Source: Setoptus koraiensis
Taxonomy: Eukaryota; Arthropoda
Assembly: GCA_048013815.1 (NCBI GenBank)
Contig: CM106585.1
Location: 16,368,001 to 16,432,000, forward strand
Reading direction: 5' to 3'
DNA: 64,000 nucleotides
The notes below the pieces were generated by a model. The model was not told the DNA's origin. It saw nothing but the letters and a program-made list of their open reading frames with translations, and searched no databases. Positions 40,164 to 52,023 of the stretch are shown one piece after another. A program made the translations under genes and the position numbers. Each line of letters begins with the position of its first letter. The first letter of the stretch is position 1.

Positions 40164-40626
40164 ATGATCGTACACCTAGCAACTGACCTGTTGACTGCTA
40201 GCGTTAGCGTTGCGGTTCGAAGTCCAACCTTGTCTCAATTCCAATCTATCTTGCCTTTCTTTTCTTTGCACGCTCACCTGCTCTAAGCACGGGTCACGTC
40301 GCATTAACGGAACTGTCAACTGGAGAAGTGCTGTAGCGAAAGTGTTGTGAGTTGGTCAGCATTGTCTGTTTGCACGGACGATGGCGCTTGTTTGTCCAGA
40401 ATACCCGCTCTCCGCTTGTCTGCATCACACTGTCCATCTCCTTTATGACCAGCTATGATAAAATCCTCGATTCACCGTCTCTATCATCATCAACATACAT
40501 CAAGTGAACATCAGCGATCTCGGCCAGATTTTTCTGCAACTTCGTGCAAATTCTTGTATCAATTTTATTTCCATACTAGCTATTTTACGGCAGTTCCAAC
40601 AGTGCCTTACTATATATTCACAAGCA

Positions 40627-42594
40627 ATGCCAATCAAGTCTTCGGTCGACCAGCACAATAATGAAGGATCTCTCTGGCGCCTGGATATGCTGCCCCCTGA
40701 GCTGTTGCTCATTATCATCGAAAATTTAAACGATTTACTCGATCGACATAATTTGGCCCAAGTGTCTACGAGATTCAGCAAGCTTATTGATAACGAAAAT
40801 CTAGAGGAGGGCACACTCAGTAGCGATATTTCGGATTCGCCAGATTGTCAAGTGTTGGAGCCAATTGTTCGCAAGCTGCCCAAGCTAAAACGACTCACCC
40901 TTCATTCAGGATGCTATGCGATCAGAAGATTCATGCCAGACTCATATTTCAGTTCGTCTGACAACTGCAGCCTACTAACAGCGCTCAATTTTCATGGAAT
41001 ATCCTTTGAACCCGATGAACTGACAATGATTGTGACTAATTGTCATCAATTGACGACGCTCAAACTGGATCATGTCATGCTTGGGGACGCTGGCGAACTG
41101 AGAAGATTGGTGGACCGGGTTAATGGAGGGTTGTTGCATCTCATCGTGATTTGGGTTATAACCTCTCACATTCGCAATCCTTGGGCTCGTAATCCCCCCA
41201 GGCCTGTGTTGCGTTCGATCGATATCAGAAGGAACCATTATTATGACGGGTACGAGGGCGAGATGAATGCCGTTCTCACCTCATTTCGTAATTTGGAGAG
41301 TCTATCGGTTACAATAAGAGCGTCGAGAGATTTAGACGAGTTGGTTAGAATCTTGAACCGTTTGAGAACGCCGTTGCGCACCCTCGTTCTCGATCAATAC
41401 TACGGCCCATTGCCAAATATTGACGTGCCAACAATTATCAGCGGCGAACAAGCTGAATTGCATTATAAAGAAAGCACTGCTCATTACATACCTGCAGGAA
41501 TTACCAGCCCAAAAGCGATACGTGATTTGGAGGGTCGTGTGTCGCAAATCTACACAGATTATTTCCTGCCAGAGTGTCAACAACAAATATCGACCGTTCG
41601 ATGGGGCCGAGAATCTTTGCAATGGAACGCCAGGAGACATTTTCTCCTGGCGTTCCCGTGTAGTGGGACACTGGACGAGTCATTCGTAAAAATGAATGGT
41701 CAGTCCAACTCATCCGTTTTGCGAATGACCGAATACGACTGCGTGAGTGGTGAAGAGTTGTGGTCAAACAGTGCATTTCTATGTCCAAGACTCATCAACG
41801 GCGAGGAAATTTTACATTTGTCCATCGAGATGAGTGAAGAAGAATGTAAACGCGACCGATCAGAATCAGGCAATTTCTGGTTGGTCAATGAAGATGACCT
41901 GTCCTATTACTATAACGTGGGTTGCGAGAATCTAAAACGAAAGATTAGACGAATTTCGGGCGATGAGCTGTTGCGTGAAATTATCGAGAAAAGTTGTGGA
42001 GACGTGCAACTCGTGGGTAACTTGGTTTCTAAAAACAAGCTGAAACAACGAGAGTACGCCAATATACACACAGAGAATGAGGCCATCAAATCGGCACTAT
42101 CCAATCGGGTCACTCTCATGGTGAGTGCGCCAGGACAAGAGGCGAACAGGATAAAATCTATTGTGTCATTGGCTATTCATTTGCACAACACAATATCATA
42201 TCGGAATTATCCGAAAATGATGATATGTGCTGGTAGTGATCGTTCACTTGAGGCAATCGCAGAGAAAATCCACCAGTTGAGCGAATTGAAGATATACAGG
42301 TACAAGTCTGCGTACATAGATTATAAGGATAGTAGCGTGATTTTATGCACTTTTCCAGATGCACTGAGATCATCATCATGGTTTGGGCTTTCAATTGATT
42401 CATTATTACTATACGAATGTAACGAGTTCAGCATGTCTGATGTTCATCTGCTGTTCCATTTATTGCCCAGACGAACAGTACTGGTGTCTGACACCAGTGA
42501 GGGAGGCACTGTATTCACCAATTTCAAGAAAATGGGCTTCGAGCCAATAATGATGAATGATAAATGTTATAGCAGCGAAGAAAATAAAGAATAA
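40627..42594 (+). CDS. F-box / LRR / UPF1-like pseudo-helicase fusion protein (copy B)
   Basis: 655 residues from the ATG at 40627. The open frame extends further upstream, but that part is not kept in frame in the sister copy, so I start here. Residues 21-55 (MLPPELLLIIIENLNDLLDR..VSTRF) form an F-box, expected to bind Skp1 in an SCF ubiquitin ligase. Residues 75-270 are irregular leucine-rich repeats (LPKLKRLTL, CSLLTALNF, CHQLTTLKLDHV). Residues 300-640 resemble UPF1 from its 1B domain (QISTVRW), through the stalk (SGDELLREIIEKS), to RecA1: NRVTLMVSAPGQEANR replaces Walker A, CAGSDRSLEAIAEKIHQL matches the motif Ia region, LLLYECNE replaces DEST, and VLVSDTSE stands at motif III. The Walker Lys and the catalytic Glu context are lost, so no helicase activity is expected, and RecA2 is absent. 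AATAAA overlaps the stop codon. F-box confidence is high; the UPF1 link is my by-eye alignment. Confidence 0.78.
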   Translation: MPIKSSVDQHNNEGSLWRLDMLPPELLLIIIENLNDLLDRHNLAQVSTRFSKLIDNENLEEGTLSSDISDSPDCQVLEPIVRKLPKLKRLTLHSGCYAIRRFMPDSYFSSSDNCSLLTALNFHGISFEPDELTMIVTNCHQLTTLKLDHVMLGDAGELRRLVDRVNGGLLHLIVIWVITSHIRNPWARNPPRPVLRSIDIRRNHYYDGYEGEMNAVLTSFRNLESLSVTIRASRDLDELVRILNRLRTPLRTLVLDQYYGPLPNIDVPTIISGEQAELHYKESTAHYIPAGITSPKAIRDLEGRVSQIYTDYFLPECQQQISTVRWGRESLQWNARRHFLLAFPCSGTLDESFVKMNGQSNSSVLRMTEYDCVSGEELWSNSAFLCPRLINGEEILHLSIEMSEEECKRDRSESGNFWLVNEDDLSYYYNVGCENLKRKIRRISGDELLREIIEKSCGDVQLVGNLVSKNKLKQREYANIHTENEAIKSALSNRVTLMVSAPGQEANRIKSIVSLAIHLHNTISYRNYPKMMICAGSDRSLEAIAEKIHQLSELKIYRYKSAYIDYKDSSVILCTFPDALRSSSWFGLSIDSLLLYECNEFSMSDVHLLFHLLPRRTVLVSDTSEGGTVFTNFKKMGFEPIMMNDKCYSSEENKE

Positions 42595-42830
42595 TAAAAA
42601 ACCATCTAGTTGGAAAGCTGTTCGTGCGAATTAGGTAACACCCAACGACTAATCGACCGAAAATGTGGTTAAAGTTTTGATTTTATCAGAATTGATGAAG
42701 ATTTTTACATTATTGTGACAGACAGAGATGGCAGTTAATGTAAATTGTTGATCACATGCACATTCTCAAAATTACCATTAGAAATATACTGATTAGTGGA
42801 GTAAATTTTGTTGATGCTTCTCATGTCGTT

Positions 42831-43466
42831 CTAGACGTGTTTGTACTTGCTAAATATCATGTATAATACTCGTAAAGTTGACTTGAGATCGGCGTTTACA
42901 ATATCCTCAGCGCGTACTTTTTGTTTTAGGTCTACGTCCGCATCTTCCATTAGCTTGAAGGCCACATTAACATTATGTAGTTTGTGTATTGGTGACGTAT
43001 TGACATAATTTTCATGTTGAAGAGCTGTTTGGACGCCGTTGGGTGCCATATCAGCGATGGGGTCCGTAGGTTGTGTAAAAATATTGCCCAGTGGTACAAA
43101 ATAGTTCTCTAAACTTGCCATAAGAAATATCAATAGAAGGCCATGGCTAAATTGTTGGGGATCCAAATCGCCTCCGGTGTGAACAGAAAAGCATTCAATA
43201 TTGATCTTGTTAAGATGTCTGTTAACGAAATTGCATAGTGACCTTTTAACTGCGGCCAATTTATCTGGCGCATGATCGAATAGGGTGTCAAATGCGTCAC
43301 GTGGCTCAGTTTTTAAACCCAATTCATTGTAAGTTTCTGTCAGTTTTTCCTCTATGCTTCTTGTTATGATTTTGCCCCCTTGTTTTGACACGAAATTAAC
43401 TCTCGCCGAAACATCCGAGGGCAAACGAATTGGTGCTCTAAAATGTCGTATCATAGTGACTAATAA
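42831..43466 (-). pseudogene. Parvin 3' half (fragment)
   Basis: It matches 47180-47815 at almost full identity and encodes the second CH domain of parvin through the natural stop (ending FSKYKHV). Its 5' end breaks within exon C and joins directly to pseudo-helicase copy A' by a TGGATGG junction. Exons A, B and the start of C (about 941 bp compared with the whole copy) are missing, so it cannot be expressed as parvin from this position. Confidence 0.92.
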
Positions 43467-43469
43467 CAT

Positions 43470-44503
43470 TGGATGGACAGTCTCGCCTTAACGTGGAGGA
43501 CAGTGTGTCGTCACTATACAATGATCATTGGCTGCCCGAGTGTCAACAACAAATATCCTCGGTACGCTGGAAACGAGAATCTTGCCAAGGAAAACATTTT
43601 CTCACAGCGAGACTGGATCGACACACGCTAGACAGGACATTCACAAGAAAAATCCATCACTCCAACAGGATGCAAATGATTGAATACGACAGCAGCGGTA
43701 AAAATACGTGGTCGGCCGAGGGAGTGCCCATGTTGCGTCTCATCAACAGCAAGCGATTTTTGTATTTGAAATTCGAGATGGATAACGAGCAAGAATTGAA
43801 ACGCGGCCACCCAAAGTCGGGCAATTATTCTGTCATCAACAAGAGTCTACAGCTATTCTATCAGCAGTCGATGGAGAGGATGAAAGGAAACATCAGGCGC
43901 ATCGCAGGCGATACACTATTGCGCGAAATTATCCAAACAAGTTGTGGAGAGGGAAAAAATGTGTGCCACTTGGATTTTAACACGCTGAGATCGGACGACA
44001 CAGGCATATGGGTCATAGAGGAGGCCTTGAAATCGGCAATATGTAATAGAGTCACCATGTTGGTGAGTGAGCCGGGCCAAGAGGCCATCGGCATACTTGA
44101 CATCGTGTCATTGGCTCACTTGCACAAGACAATATCAGAAAGTGATCGGACACCTTCTACCGGTAATTCAAGTGTTGATATGTGCCGGCAGTGCGGATTC
44201 GCTCGAGGCCATAGCAGAGAAACTCCATGAATTAGCTGATTTGAAGGTCAAGATCTTCAGCTCGGCTGACTGTCAGTCGCAGCATCTTTTTCTTATTTTG
44301 ACGATCTCAATGATGAAGATGATGATTACTACGAGAACGTCAATGTCGACAATTCAAGAATTGATACCAGAGATCCAAAAGTGGAATCGGATTTGGTACT
44401 ACCCAAACGTATCACAATTATGTCAGACGGTAGCGAGGTGGACGTTGTGTTCAATAGTTTCAAAAATATGGGCTTCAAGCCGAAGAGAATAAATGATAAA
44501 TAA
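43470..44503 (+). pseudogene. Pseudo-helicase copy A', degenerate
   Basis: It matches copy A (38927-40163) at about 99% over its first 700 bp, then decays. Compared with A it has a 2-bp deletion near 44168 that shifts the frame, a 4-bp deletion near 44284, an 18-bp in-frame loss in the acidic insert, and a deletion of roughly 190 bp near 44398 that removes the motif II region. No ATG starts the frame at its 5' edge. I read it as a dead copy. Confidence 0.85.
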
Positions 44504-44972
44504 ATGATCGTACACCCAGCAACTGACCTGTTGAGTGCTAGCGTTAGCGTTGCGGTTCGTAGTCGAACCTTGTCTCAATTTCCACCGATCTTACCTTTCT
44601 TTTCTTTGCACGCTCACCTGCTCTAAGCACGGGTCACGCCGCATTAACGGGACTGTCAACTGGAGAAGTGCTGTAGCGAAAGTGTTGTGAGTTGGTCAGC
44701 ATTGTCTGTTTGCACGGACAATGGCGCTTGTTTGTCCAGAATACCCGCTCTCCGCTTGTCTGCATCACACTGTCCATCTCCTTTATGACCAGCTATGATA
44801 AAATCCCTCGATTCACCGTCTCTATCATCATCAACATACATCAAGTGAACATCAGCGATCTCGGCCAGATTTTTCTGCAACTTCGTGCAAACTCTTGTAT
44901 CAATTTTATCATTTCCATACTAGCTATTTTACGGCAGTTCCAATAGTGCCTATTACTATATATTCGCAAGCA

Positions 44973-46943
44973 ATGTCAACCAACACTTCGGTCGACCAGC
45001 ACAATAATGAAGGATCTCTCCGGCGCCTGGAAATGCTGCCGACAGAGCTGTTGCTCATTATCATCGATAATTTGGACGATTTACTCGATCGAACTCGCCT
45101 GGCCAAAGTGTCGGCGAGATTCAACGAGCTCATAAACCATGCCAACAGATTTTTAGGCAAAGGGGGCGTATTCAGTAGCGATATTTCGGACTCGCCATAT
45201 TGTCAAGTGTTGGAGCCATTTCTTCGCAAGCTGCCCAAGCTAAAACGACTCACCCTTCATTCAGGATGCTATGCGATCAGAAGATTCATGCCAGGCTCAT
45301 ATTTCAGTTTGTCTGACAACTGCAGCCTACTAACAGCGCTCAATTTTCATGGAATATCCTTTGCACCCTATGAACTGACCATGATTGTGACCAATTGTCA
45401 TCAATTGACGACGCTCAAGCTGGATCATGTCATGCTTGAGGACCCTGACGAACTGAGTAGATCGGTGCGCCTGGTTCATGTAAGGTTATTGCATCTCAGC
45501 GTGATTGGGGTGATAACCACTCACATTCGCAATCCTTGGGCTCGTAATCCCCCTGTGTTGCGTTCGCTCGATATCAGAAGGATACATTATTATAGCGAGG
45601 AAGAGTACGAGGAAGAGATGAATGCCGTTCTCACCTCATTTCGTAATTTGGAGAGTCTATCGGTTACAATAAGAGCGTCGAGAGATTTAGACGAGCTGGT
45701 TAGACTCTTAAACCTTTTGAGAACGCCGTTGCGCACCCTCGTTCTCGATCAATACTACGGCCCATTGCCAAATATTGACGTGCCAACAATTATCAGCGGC
45801 GAACAAGCTGAATTGCATTATAAAGAAAGCACTGCTCATTACATACCTGCAGGAATTACCAGCCCAAAAGCGATACGTGATTTGGAGGATCGTGTGTCGC
45901 AAATTTACACAGATTATCTGCTGCCAGAGTGTCAACAACAAATATTGACCGTACGATGGGGCCGAGAATCTTGGTATTCCAGACATTTTCTCCTGGCGTT
46001 CCCGTGTAGTGGGACACTGGACAAGTCATTCATAAGGATGAATGGTCATTCCGACTCATCCGAATTGCGAATGACCGAATACGACTGCGTGAGTGGTGAA
46101 GAGTTGTGGTCAAACAGTGCATATCTCGATTCACGCCTCATCAACAGCGAGGAAATTTTACATGTGACCATCCATGAGATGAGTGAAGAAGAATGTAAAC
46201 GCGACCGATCAGAATCAGGCAATTTCTGGTTGGTCAATGAAGATGACCTGTACCATCACCATAACGTGGGTTGCGAGAATCTAAAACGAAAGATTAGACG
46301 AATTTCAGGCGATGGGTTGTTGCGTGAAATTATCGAAAAAAGTTGTAGAGACGTACAAGTCGTGAGTAACTTGGCATCTAAAAACACGCTGATGCAACGT
46401 GAGTACGCCAATGTACACACAGTGAATGAGGCCATCAAATCAGCACTATCCAATCGGGTCACTCTCATGGTGAGTGCGCCAGGACAAGAAGCGAACAGGA
46501 TAAAATATATTGTGTCATTGGCTATTCATTTGCACAACACAATATCATATCGGGATTATTCGAAAATGATGATATGTGCTAGTAGTGATCGTTCGCTTGA
46601 GGCAATCGAAGAGAAATTCGACCTGCTGAGCGAATTGAAGATATTCAGGTACGATTCTGGGTACGGTGATATTGGAGGTTGTAACGTGATTTTATGCACT
46701 TTTCCAGATGCACTGAGATTATCATCATGGTTTAGGCCTTCAATTGATTCATTATTACTATACGAATGTAACGAGTTCAGCATGTCTGATGTTCATCTGC
46801 TGTTCCATTTATTGCCCAGACGAACAGTACTGGTGTCTGACACCAGTGAGGGAGGCACTGTATTCACCAATTTCAAGAAAATGGGCTTCGAGCCACTAAT
46901 GATGAATGATAAATGTTATAGCAGCGAAGAAAATAAAGAATAA
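44973..46943 (+). CDS. F-box / LRR / UPF1-like pseudo-helicase fusion protein (copy B')
   Basis: 656 residues, tandem paralogue of the 40627-42594 gene and colinear along its whole length. F-box: MLPTELLLIIIDNLDDLLDR. LRRs: LPKLKRLTLHSG, CHQLTTLKLDHVML, FRNLESLSVTI. The UPF1-like part has the same degenerate sites: VSAPGQEANR, ICASSDRSLEAIEEK, LLLYECNE and VLVSDTSE. Differences from copy B are concentrated in the F-box to LRR junction and in a few loops, while other stretches (for example the DQYYGPLPNIDVP region) are identical in DNA. Two independent full-length copies with an intact 656-codon frame argue that the fusion is a real gene and not an assembly error. A potential poly(A) hexamer overlaps the stop. 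Its role is unknown; SCF substrate adaptor is the inference from the F-box. Confidence 0.78.
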   Translation: MSTNTSVDQHNNEGSLRRLEMLPTELLLIIIDNLDDLLDRTRLAKVSARFNELINHANRFLGKGGVFSSDISDSPYCQVLEPFLRKLPKLKRLTLHSGCYAIRRFMPGSYFSLSDNCSLLTALNFHGISFAPYELTMIVTNCHQLTTLKLDHVMLEDPDELSRSVRLVHVRLLHLSVIGVITTHIRNPWARNPPVLRSLDIRRIHYYSEEEYEEEMNAVLTSFRNLESLSVTIRASRDLDELVRLLNLLRTPLRTLVLDQYYGPLPNIDVPTIISGEQAELHYKESTAHYIPAGITSPKAIRDLEDRVSQIYTDYLLPECQQQILTVRWGRESWYSRHFLLAFPCSGTLDKSFIRMNGHSDSSELRMTEYDCVSGEELWSNSAYLDSRLINSEEILHVTIHEMSEEECKRDRSESGNFWLVNEDDLYHHHNVGCENLKRKIRRISGDGLLREIIEKSCRDVQVVSNLASKNTLMQREYANVHTVNEAIKSALSNRVTLMVSAPGQEANRIKYIVSLAIHLHNTISYRDYSKMMICASSDRSLEAIEEKFDLLSELKIFRYDSGYGDIGGCNVILCTFPDALRLSSWFRPSIDSLLLYECNEFSMSDVHLLFHLLPRRTVLVSDTSEGGTVFTNFKKMGFEPLMMNDKCYSSEENKE

Positions 46944-47179
46944 TAAAAAACCATCTAGTTGGAAAGCTGTTCGTGCGAATTAGGTAACACCCAACGACTA
47001 ATTGACCGAAAATGTGGTTAAAGTTTTGATTTTATCAGAATTGATGAAGATTTTTACATTATTGTGACAGACAGAGATGGCAGTTAATGTAAATTGTTGA
47101 TCACATGCACATTCTCAAAATTACCATTAGAAATATACTGATTAGTGGAGTAAATTTTGTTGATGCTTCTCATGTCGTT

Positions 47180-48808
47180 CTAGACGTGTTTGTACTTGCT
47201 AAATATCATGTATAATACTCGTAAAGTTGACTTGAGATCGGCGTTTACAATATCCTCAGCGCGTACTTTTTGTTTTAGGTCTACGTCCGCATCTTCCATT
47301 AGCTTGAAGGCCACATTAACATTATGTAGTTTGTGTATTGGTGACGTATTGACATAATTTTCATGTTGAAGAGCTGTTTGGACGCCGTTGGGTGCCATAT
47401 CAGCGATGGGGTCCGTAGGTTGTGTAAAAATATTGCCCAGTGGTACAAAATAGTTCTCTAAACTTGCCATAAGAAATATCAATAGAAGGCCATGGCTAAA
47501 TTGTTGGGGATCCAAATCGCCTCCGGTGTGAACAGAAAAGCATTCAATATTGATCTTGTTAAGATGTCTGTTAACGAAATTGCATAGTGACCTTTTAACT
47601 GCGGCCAATTTATCTGGCGCATGATCGAATAGGGTGTCAAATGCGTCACGTGGCTCAGTTTTTAAACCCAATTCATTGTAAGTTTCTGTCAGTTTTTCCT
47701 CTATGCTTCTTGTTATGATTTTGCCCCCTTGTTTTGACACGAAATTAACTCTCGCCGAAACATCCGAGGGCAAACGAATTGGTGCTCTAAAATGTCGTAT
47801 CATCGTGACTAATAAGTGAATGATCTGAACTGAGTTTCTACTGTGAATACCCTCTACTGTCCATTTTATTACAGCCCACTTGGCGTTCAGGTTCAATATT
47901 CTATTGATAGTCTCGAGGACTTGTCGCAATTTACGTCTTTGAGCATCTTCGTTCTGAGTCACTTCAACCACGTCTAATTTTGATCCGCTATTGGGAGAGA
48001 TACAACGAAAATCCGTTATTCAAATGATAGAGACATTTCGATAATTTTTCGTCTGATAATTCAACCCACCGAAAGCGTCATGCACTTACCTCAGTTTTTC
48101 AACTAGTTTACCCAAAACTTGACCATCATAAAGATCTTGCTCTAGATTTTTCACGATGATCCGCTGATCGTTTAATTCATCATTAATCCAATTGACCAAT
48201 GTAGTGACCAAATGGTTAAATTGTGGCGAATCTCTTGACGACTGATCAATCACCGCCCTGCTCTCGTTCTCGCCAAGCCCGTAATCGCCGCCGGCATCTA
48301 TTATTCTGGGAACGATATTTCCATCTATGGCCTCTTTTCCTTCTTGTTCGACTTGTTCCACTGTCAGCTCAGCAACTGTATTATCGTCATGTAGCATTCG
48401 AGCAGAAAATTTGCACGATATTGAATGACATCGTTAATCACGATACTTGTTTTATAGTTTTTTGAGCAACTAAATTATCAGCCTATCTAGCGAGGTTCTA
48501 TGGGACACAAAAATAGAGAGATAACAGTTGGAGATATGTTGCTTACCTTCGCGTTGCTTCTTCTTGCGACCCAATGTGCCAATGTAATCCAAGAATCCCC
48601 CAGATTCTTGTTTGTTCATATCTAAGCGCGGGTGCGACAACGATACAGGCGGCCCATGATGAGGTAGATTCTGTTGTTGTTGCTGTCTTTGAAACTCTTT
48701 ACTATTGTATTGATACTGGCTAAGGTTATTGAATTGTTGCGGGGATGAACTTGGAGTGGATGGACAGTCTCGCCTTAACGTGGAGGACAGTGTGTCGTCA
48801 CTATACAA
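47180..48808 (-). CDS. parvin: Parvin (actopaxin family), complete copy
   Basis: Three exons: 48808-48547, 48375-48090 and 47987-47180. Splice donors are GAAG/GTAAGC and GAG/GTAAGT; acceptors are ATACAG/TT and AATAG/CG. The total is 451 residues, or 388 from the Met at 48619, which is close to the 372 of human alpha-parvin. The N-terminal GRKKKQRE resembles the ARRKKAKE of vertebrate parvins. CH1 includes LVNWINDELNDQRIIVKNLEQ and DLYDGQVLGKL; CH2 includes RDAFDTLFDHAPDKL and RHLNKIN, ending with DIVNADLKSTLRVLY. Parvin is the third member of the ILK-PINCH-parvin complex, which links integrins to actin at adhesion sites. The first 20 or so codons read antisense through an F-box-gene fragment, so the ancestral 5' end has probably been replaced, and the Met at 48619 may be the real start. 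Confidence 0.88.
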
Positions 48809-48908
48809 TGATCATTGGCTGCCCGAGTGTCAACAACAAATATCCTCGGTACGCTGGAAACGAGAATCTTGCCAAGGAAAACATTTTGTCACAGCGAGAC
48901 TGGATCGG
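48757..48908 (+). pseudogene. Short 5' fragment of the pseudo-helicase gene (A'')
   Basis: About 150 bp identical or nearly so to the start of copies A and A' (through the CQGKHF and ARLDR codons). It then switches abruptly to TTCACATTATTGTGACAG sequence, which also occurs in the spacers at about 42700 and 47050, and then to the right flanking repeat. It overlaps parvin exon A on the other strand. Confidence 0.88.
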
Positions 48909-48942
48909 CCTATTCACATTATTGTGACAGATAGAGATGGGA

Positions 48943-49042
48943 TATTCAATGAGAAGACAAAGAAGCGAAACAGGCATTCTTGTTTGGTCATATCAGTAGA
49001 CTTAAAAACATTCTGTGTAATTTAATATATACATAAATGAAA
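48943..49042 (+). repeat. Right flanking direct repeat of the duplicated block
   Basis: A partner of 37257-37357 in the same orientation. It ends about 40 bp before the DHX15 stop codon. Confidence 0.9.
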
Positions 49043-49066
49043 AAAATAATATCTCTTACTACTCGA

Positions 49067-49072
49067 TTTATT
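49067..49072 (-). terminator. Poly(A) signal of DHX15
   Basis: AATAAA on the minus strand, only 7 bp beyond the stop codon of DHX15, implying a very short 3' UTR. Confidence 0.55.
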
Positions 49073-49079
49073 AGAACTG

Positions 49080-52023
<2,944 letters not shown>

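Larger units (their letters stand above)
37257..49042. repeat. Recent segmental duplication block: parvin and F-box/UPF1-like genes
   Basis: The block contains, left to right: a chimera of vigilin and F-box-gene fragments, an assembly gap, the parvin 5' half (-), pseudo-helicase copy A (+), F-box fusion B (+), the parvin 3' half (-), pseudo-helicase copy A' (+), F-box fusion B' (+), a whole parvin gene (-), and a short A fragment (+). The basic unit is A, B, parvin, about 4.5-5.3 kb. Offsets are constant within segments: parvin 38032-38926 matches 47866-48760 (9834 bp apart), A matches A' about 4543 bp apart, and the parvin 3' half 42831-43466 matches 47180-47815 (4349 bp apart). Parvin and A copies differ by roughly 1% or less, so the events are recent. 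The whole block is flanked by a 100-bp direct repeat. Confidence 0.88.

Noticed and set aside
40190-40240. B-box-like GGTTCGAAGTCC suggesting a tRNA or SINE
   Set aside because: No A box, acceptor stem or poly-A tail; the second copy at 44.55 kb has changed bases in the motif.
40504-40626. Longer N-terminus for the F-box fusion gene
   Set aside because: The sister copy keeps this stretch in another frame, so it is not under coding constraint; the start was set at 40627.
40627-42594. Reading the C-terminal part as a UvrD-type F-box helicase (FBH1)
   Set aside because: The blocks around the degenerate motifs and the region before them match UPF1, and FBH1 has no LRRs.
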